This document shows, one piece after another, positions 60,471-64,000 of a DNA stretch of 64,000 nucleotides; the first letter of the stretch is position 1; every line of letters starts with the position of its first letter. The notes under the pieces were generated by a model. That model did no database searches. It was not told the origin of the DNA and saw only the letters and a program-made list of their open reading frames with translations. The translations under genes were made by a program, and so were the position numbers. The DNA is from Vibrio mimicus (GTDB lineage: Bacteria; Pseudomonadota; Gammaproteobacteria; Enterobacterales; Vibrionaceae): the NCBI RefSeq assembly GCF_019048845.1, contig NZ_CP077426.1:233501-297500 (forward strand), given 5' to 3'.

Positions 60471-60498
60471 AAAAAGAGGCTGTGTTCAGCCTCTTTTT
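60471..60498. terminator. bidirectional terminator oxyR/mrcA
   Basis: AAAAAGAGGCTG and CAGCCTCTTTTT form a 12-bp stem around TGTT between convergent genes. Confidence 0.94.
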
Positions 60499-60517
60499 AC
60501 TTTTCGTTGAAAGCTGA

Positions 60518-62998
60518 TCAGAACAGCTCTTCTCCCGAACCTGATGAATAGATAGATTCATTCACATTGTCGCTGACGTACTCTGTTGGCTCAGTGCCTG
60601 CTTCAAAATACTCAAACATAGAGCTCGAATCTAACTTATTGGTCAGTAACCCAGTATCACGATCAATGCGTACACGAACGATGTTATCCGGTACGACTTT
60701 TTGCTGCACGGGAACACCTTGTAGTGCGATTGACATAAACTCAACCCATGCGGGCAGCGCGGTCTTACCGCCCGACTCAGCACCAGAGACATCGTCATCG
60801 AGATTCGGGTTGGGGGCAGTTTTACCCAGGTTACGACTATGGTCATCAAAACCTACCCAAGCGATGCCAACGATGCCTGGACCATAACCGTTATACCAAG
60901 CATCTTTTGAGTCGTTGGTGGTTCCGGTTTTGCCCCCGATATCACGTCGCTTGAGTGACTGAGCACGCCAACCCGTGCCATTCCAACCGGTATCTGAGCT
61001 CCATTCACCACCGCCCCAAATATTGCTGTACAACATTTCGCGAGTTAAAAACGCATTTTGCTCGGAGATCACTTTTGGAGCATATGGGTTAGCTGCGTCT
61101 TGCTCGGCAAACTCATTCAACTCTGACGAGCATTGGCTGTGGCAAACCACTTTCGGTGTTGCACTAAATTCTACTTTACCAAACGGGTTCTCAACGCGGC
61201 TGATATAGAATGGCTCAACGTAATAACCATTATTGGCAAACACTGAGAAACCTTGTGCCACTTTGACTGGAGTTAAACTGCCAGCACCTAGCGCAATGGT
61301 TTCTGAACGTGGTAACTGATCTAAGTCGAAACCAAAGCGAGTTAAGTATTCGCGAGTTTCATCCAAGCCAACTTCGCGGAGAACACGTACTGCCATCACG
61401 TTCTTAGATTGGGCTAAACCAATTCTTAATCGAGTTGGGCCAGTATAAGTCGGTGGTGAGTTTTTCGGACGCCAAGCTGTACCTTGGCTTTCATCCCACT
61501 GGTTAATCGGCGCATCATTGATCAGTGTTGCTAACGTCATCCCTTTATTGAGGGCGGCAGAGTAGATAAAGGGCTTGATACTTGAACCTACCTGACGAAC
61601 CGATTGGGTGGCACGGTTAAACTTGTTGTGCACAAAGTTAAAGCCACCGACCAGCGCTAATACCGCACCATTATCAGGATTCATTGCGATAAACGCAGTG
61701 TTGGCATTGGGAACCTGGCTCAGTTTCCAAGCGGTGGGTTGCTCTTCATTACTGTTATGAGGACGAACCCAAATCTGTTGTCCTGCGGCTAAAAACTCAG
61801 TGGCACTTTTCGGCAGTGGTCCTTGGCGGTCGTCATTAATAAAACGGCGTGCCCAGTTAATGTCTTCCCAAGCAAGGGTTTGTTCACCATAGCTTTTTAT
61901 CCAAACTCGTGCAGATTTGTCCTCTACGTTCAACACCACCGCTGGGTACATGTCGCCATAAGTGGGTTCATTACTGAGGTATTCGGTGAGTTGGGTCTGA
62001 TTCCATGCGGGTTGTTTATCTTTCCACAATTCTTTTTCTGCACCACGATAACCGTGGCGTTCATCGTAGGCCAATAAGTTATTGATCGCCGCTTGGTTGG
62101 CTGCTTTTTGCAGTTTCGATTCAACTGTCATATACACATTCATACCAGAAGTGTAAGCCGCTTCTTCACCGTAACGCTCAACCATCCAAGCGCGGGCAAT
62201 CTCCGCGACATAAGGAGCGTTCAGTTCAATCTCTGCACCGTGATATTTGGATGTGACAGGCTCTGCTCGTGCCGCATCATACTCAGCTTGAGTGATGTAC
62301 TTCTCATCCAACATACGCAGCAAAACCACATTGCGGCGGTTGGTGGCACGTTCTACCGAGTAGATAGGGTTCATGGTTGAGGGAGCTTTCGGTAGACCTG
62401 CAATCAGTGCAATCTCACCTAAGGTCAGATCTTTTACCTCTTTACCAAAATAGGCTTGTGCGGCAGCGCCGACACCATAAGAGCGGTAGCCGAGATAAAT
62501 CTTGTTCAGGTAAAGCTCTAAGATCTCTTGCTTGCTTAACAGCTGCTCAATATGGATCGCAATGAAGATCTCTTTGATTTTACGCATCACTTTCTTCTCA
62601 TTAGAGAGGAAAAAGTTACGTGCAAGCTGTTGAGTAATGGTACTCGCCCCTTGAGAGGCGCTACCCGAGGCGACCACTGCAAACGCAGCACGGGTGATAC
62701 CAATCGGGTCGAAACCGTAGTGTTCGTAATAGCGAGAGTCCTCGGTGGCAATCACCGCTTCAATCAACTCTTTGGGCATATCTTCCAGTTTGAGCGGAAT
62801 GCGGCGCTTTTCGCCAAATTGAGCGATCAGCTTGCCATCCTGACTAAAGACCTGCATTGGAGTTTGTAATTGGACATCACGTAGAGTGGCCACATCTGGC
62901 AATTCTGATTTCACGTAGAAATAGAAACCAAAGATTGTAGTGACTCCAAGAATAATGCAAATCAATGAAAATACTAATAAACGCTTTATGAACTTCAC
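60518..62998 (-). CDS. mrcA: penicillin-binding protein 1A
   Basis: PBP1A is a bifunctional peptidoglycan synthase. A GTG at 62998, with AGGGA upstream, aligns with the E. coli start (MKFIKRLLVFSLICIILG) and gives 826 residues; the ATG at 63028 adds ten non-conserved residues. A membrane anchor (about 6-28) precedes the glycosyltransferase domain (catalytic Glu86 in ATEDSRYYEH; GASTITQQLARNF). An OB-like insert follows, then the transpeptidase with SSIKPF, AQSKN and KTGTT. It is divergent from the pilM gene. Confidence 0.96.
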   Translation of the reverse strand: MKFIKRLLVFSLICIILGVTTIFGFYFYVKSELPDVATLRDVQLQTPMQVFSQDGKLIAQFGEKRRIPLKLEDMPKELIEAVIATEDSRYYEHYGFDPIGITRAAFAVVASGSASQGASTITQQLARNFFLSNEKKVMRKIKEIFIAIHIEQLLSKQEILELYLNKIYLGYRSYGVGAAAQAYFGKEVKDLTLGEIALIAGLPKAPSTMNPIYSVERATNRRNVVLLRMLDEKYITQAEYDAARAEPVTSKYHGAEIELNAPYVAEIARAWMVERYGEEAAYTSGMNVYMTVESKLQKAANQAAINNLLAYDERHGYRGAEKELWKDKQPAWNQTQLTEYLSNEPTYGDMYPAVVLNVEDKSARVWIKSYGEQTLAWEDINWARRFINDDRQGPLPKSATEFLAAGQQIWVRPHNSNEEQPTAWKLSQVPNANTAFIAMNPDNGAVLALVGGFNFVHNKFNRATQSVRQVGSSIKPFIYSAALNKGMTLATLINDAPINQWDESQGTAWRPKNSPPTYTGPTRLRIGLAQSKNVMAVRVLREVGLDETREYLTRFGFDLDQLPRSETIALGAGSLTPVKVAQGFSVFANNGYYVEPFYISRVENPFGKVEFSATPKVVCHSQCSSELNEFAEQDAANPYAPKVISEQNAFLTREMLYSNIWGGGEWSSDTGWNGTGWRAQSLKRRDIGGKTGTTNDSKDAWYNGYGPGIVGIAWVGFDDHSRNLGKTAPNPNLDDDVSGAESGGKTALPAWVEFMSIALQGVPVQQKVVPDNIVRVRIDRDTGLLTNKLDSSSMFEYFEAGTEPTEYVSDNVNESIYSSGSGEELF

Positions 62999-63139
62999 CG
63001 GAGAATCCCTGTTTAGTTGAGGCTGCACTAATGCAAACCCTTGTACTCTAGGCTAAAACCTTAGCTCGCAAAATATCATCTGCCTATTTTTTGAGAAATA
63101 GGCCTGTCGAGCTGAACCTCTTTACTGGAGCTTAGCCTC
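62999..63139. promoter_or_regulatory. mrcA/pilM divergent promoter region
   Basis: This 141-base gap must hold both promoters. No clear operator was seen. TGGAGC about 13 bases before pilM is a possible, slightly distant, ribosome-binding site. Confidence 0.4.
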
Positions 63140-64000
63140 ATGGGTAAATCATTAGTTACGGGTATTGATATCGGCCATCACAGCATAAAAGCGGTGGTGC
63201 TCAAACCTATGGGCGACACTTATGCGCTTGTGGGGTATGAGGAGTTGCTCGTTACCGCTGATATTTTCACCGATAATCACACGCTCGATTATCAGAAAAT
63301 TGTAAAGAAACTCAAAGAACTAAAAAAGGGGTTACCACTATTTAGTCACAAAGTCGCGGTTGCAATTCCGGATAACGCAGTAATAAGCAAAGTATTACAA
63401 ATAGATAGCGATCTTGAGCATAGAGAACAAGAGTTTGCGATCTATCAGGCTTTTTCTCATCAATCCCCGTTTCCGGTCGAAGAACTTAGCCTCGATTTCG
63501 TTAAAGTGGCAGAAAAAAATTTGGCACGCACGGCGACCACTACCTTTCATGTTTATGCCACCAAGCGAGATGTGGTCGAAAGTCGTTTACAAGCCAGTAA
63601 AAAAGCGGGCTTTGAACCGATTTTGATGGATGTGCAAGTGCATAGTTTGCTCCATTTATGGCAACTCGCGAGTCGTGCTTATCGACGCCCTGATTGGATG
63701 CTGATTGATGTTGGCTATACCCAAAGTTCATTGTGTCTCGATTTCACGGAAAAAATGCCTTTCTATAAAGATGTGCCTTTGGGCACGCGCGCTCTTGAGG
63801 GGGATTCGAATGGTGCTCAAGCCTTTGGTCAGACATTCGCGCAAGATCCGACTCAGCGCTTCATCAACGAGTTTGTTGATAAAGTCGCGCGTCAAATTCA
63901 ACTATTTACTTCAGTGCATGGCGCACAAAGCTTGAGTGGCTTGTGGCTCTCTGGTGGTGGAGCAACGATAGCGGGATTGGAGGAGGCGCTCTATCAGCGA
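63140..64000 (+). CDS. pilM: type IV pilus assembly protein PilM, 3' end outside window
   Basis: The ATG at 63140 opens a frame of 287 codons that runs off the end. It begins MGKSLVTGIDIGHHSIKAVV, an actin-fold ATPase phosphate loop. The later motifs MLIDVGYTQSSLCL and LWLSGGGATIAGLEE are those of PilM. PilM is a cytoplasmic ring protein that binds PilN and links the pilus alignment complex. pilNOPQ normally follow and mrcA is divergent, the common gamma-proteobacterial order. In V. cholerae this cluster serves the DNA-uptake (chitin-regulated) pilus, by inference. Confidence 0.93.
   Translation, partial: MGKSLVTGIDIGHHSIKAVVLKPMGDTYALVGYEELLVTADIFTDNHTLDYQKIVKKLKELKKGLPLFSHKVAVAIPDNAVISKVLQIDSDLEHREQEFAIYQAFSHQSPFPVEELSLDFVKVAEKNLARTATTTFHVYATKRDVVESRLQASKKAGFEPILMDVQVHSLLHLWQLASRAYRRPDWMLIDVGYTQSSLCLDFTEKMPFYKDVPLGTRALEGDSNGAQAFGQTFAQDPTQRFINEFVDKVARQIQLFTSVHGAQSLSGLWLSGGGATIAGLEEALYQR

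Overview
The window is chromosomal DNA of a gamma-proteobacterium of the genus Vibrio, almost certainly Vibrio cholerae or a very close relative. The evidence is the gene content and order: aphA beside ppc and cysE, a CytR/FtsN/HslVU block, a 181-residue FtsN, oxyR divergent from a peroxiredoxin-glutaredoxin hybrid, and mrcA divergent from pilM. ERIC-type intergenic repeats, of the variety found in vibrios, are also present. The species call is inference from gene content; no alignment was run. Base composition looks even, and I see no insertion sequence, prophage, integron, tRNA, rRNA or CRISPR array. This is core genome, densely packed, with clear Rho-independent terminators between most units.

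Layout. 1-6.4 kb: start of a NarL-type response regulator (CrbR-like), dsbD, aspA-dcuA (aspartate to fumarate and C4-dicarboxylate exchange), fxsA. 6.4-9.7 kb: trmL, then the Cpx envelope-stress system (cpxRA divergent from cpxP, with a CpxR box between). 9.8-13.7 kb: an ERIC element, fieF, pfkA, glpX, zapB. 13.8-20.5 kb: methionine regulon (metF, metBL, metJ) with tandem MetJ boxes, then a short malic enzyme. 20.8-28.6 kb: rpmE, priA, cytR, ftsN, hslVU with a sigma32 promoter, menA. 28.7-36.1 kb: rraA, a MATE pump, tpiA, a CHMI-family isomerase, two small unknowns, a winged-helix regulator with SufR-like cysteines, and groESL with a heat-shock promoter. 36.3-43.3 kb: a secreted repeat protein, then the EF-P maturation genes epmB and efp, frdABCD, and epmA. 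43.4-50.2 kb: a rhodanese, secB, gpsA, cysE, aphA, ppc. 50.4-56.6 kb: arginine genes argE divergent from argCBGH, with an ERIC element between argG and argH and a possible small RNA after argH. 56.6-64 kb: a small membrane protein, an OxyR-linked module (oxyR, Prx-Grx hybrid, dihydrolipoamide-dehydrogenase-like flavoprotein), mrcA, and the 5' part of pilM.

How the genes connect. aspA, dcuA and frdABCD together form the anaerobic aspartate-to-fumarate-to-succinate respiration route, and menA supplies the menaquinone FrdCD needs. efp, epmA and epmB form the complete core of EF-P beta-lysylation. oxyR, the Prx-Grx hybrid and the neighbouring flavoprotein look like a peroxide-detoxification module: the promoter region carries a near-canonical tetrameric OxyR site, and the flavoprotein has an unusual C-terminal cysteine tail that could pass electrons onward. 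The most interesting less-described items are that tail, the SufR-like regulator next to groES, the secreted protein with about 15-residue repeats, the unusually short FtsN, and the hairpin-rich intergenic transcript candidate downstream of argH.
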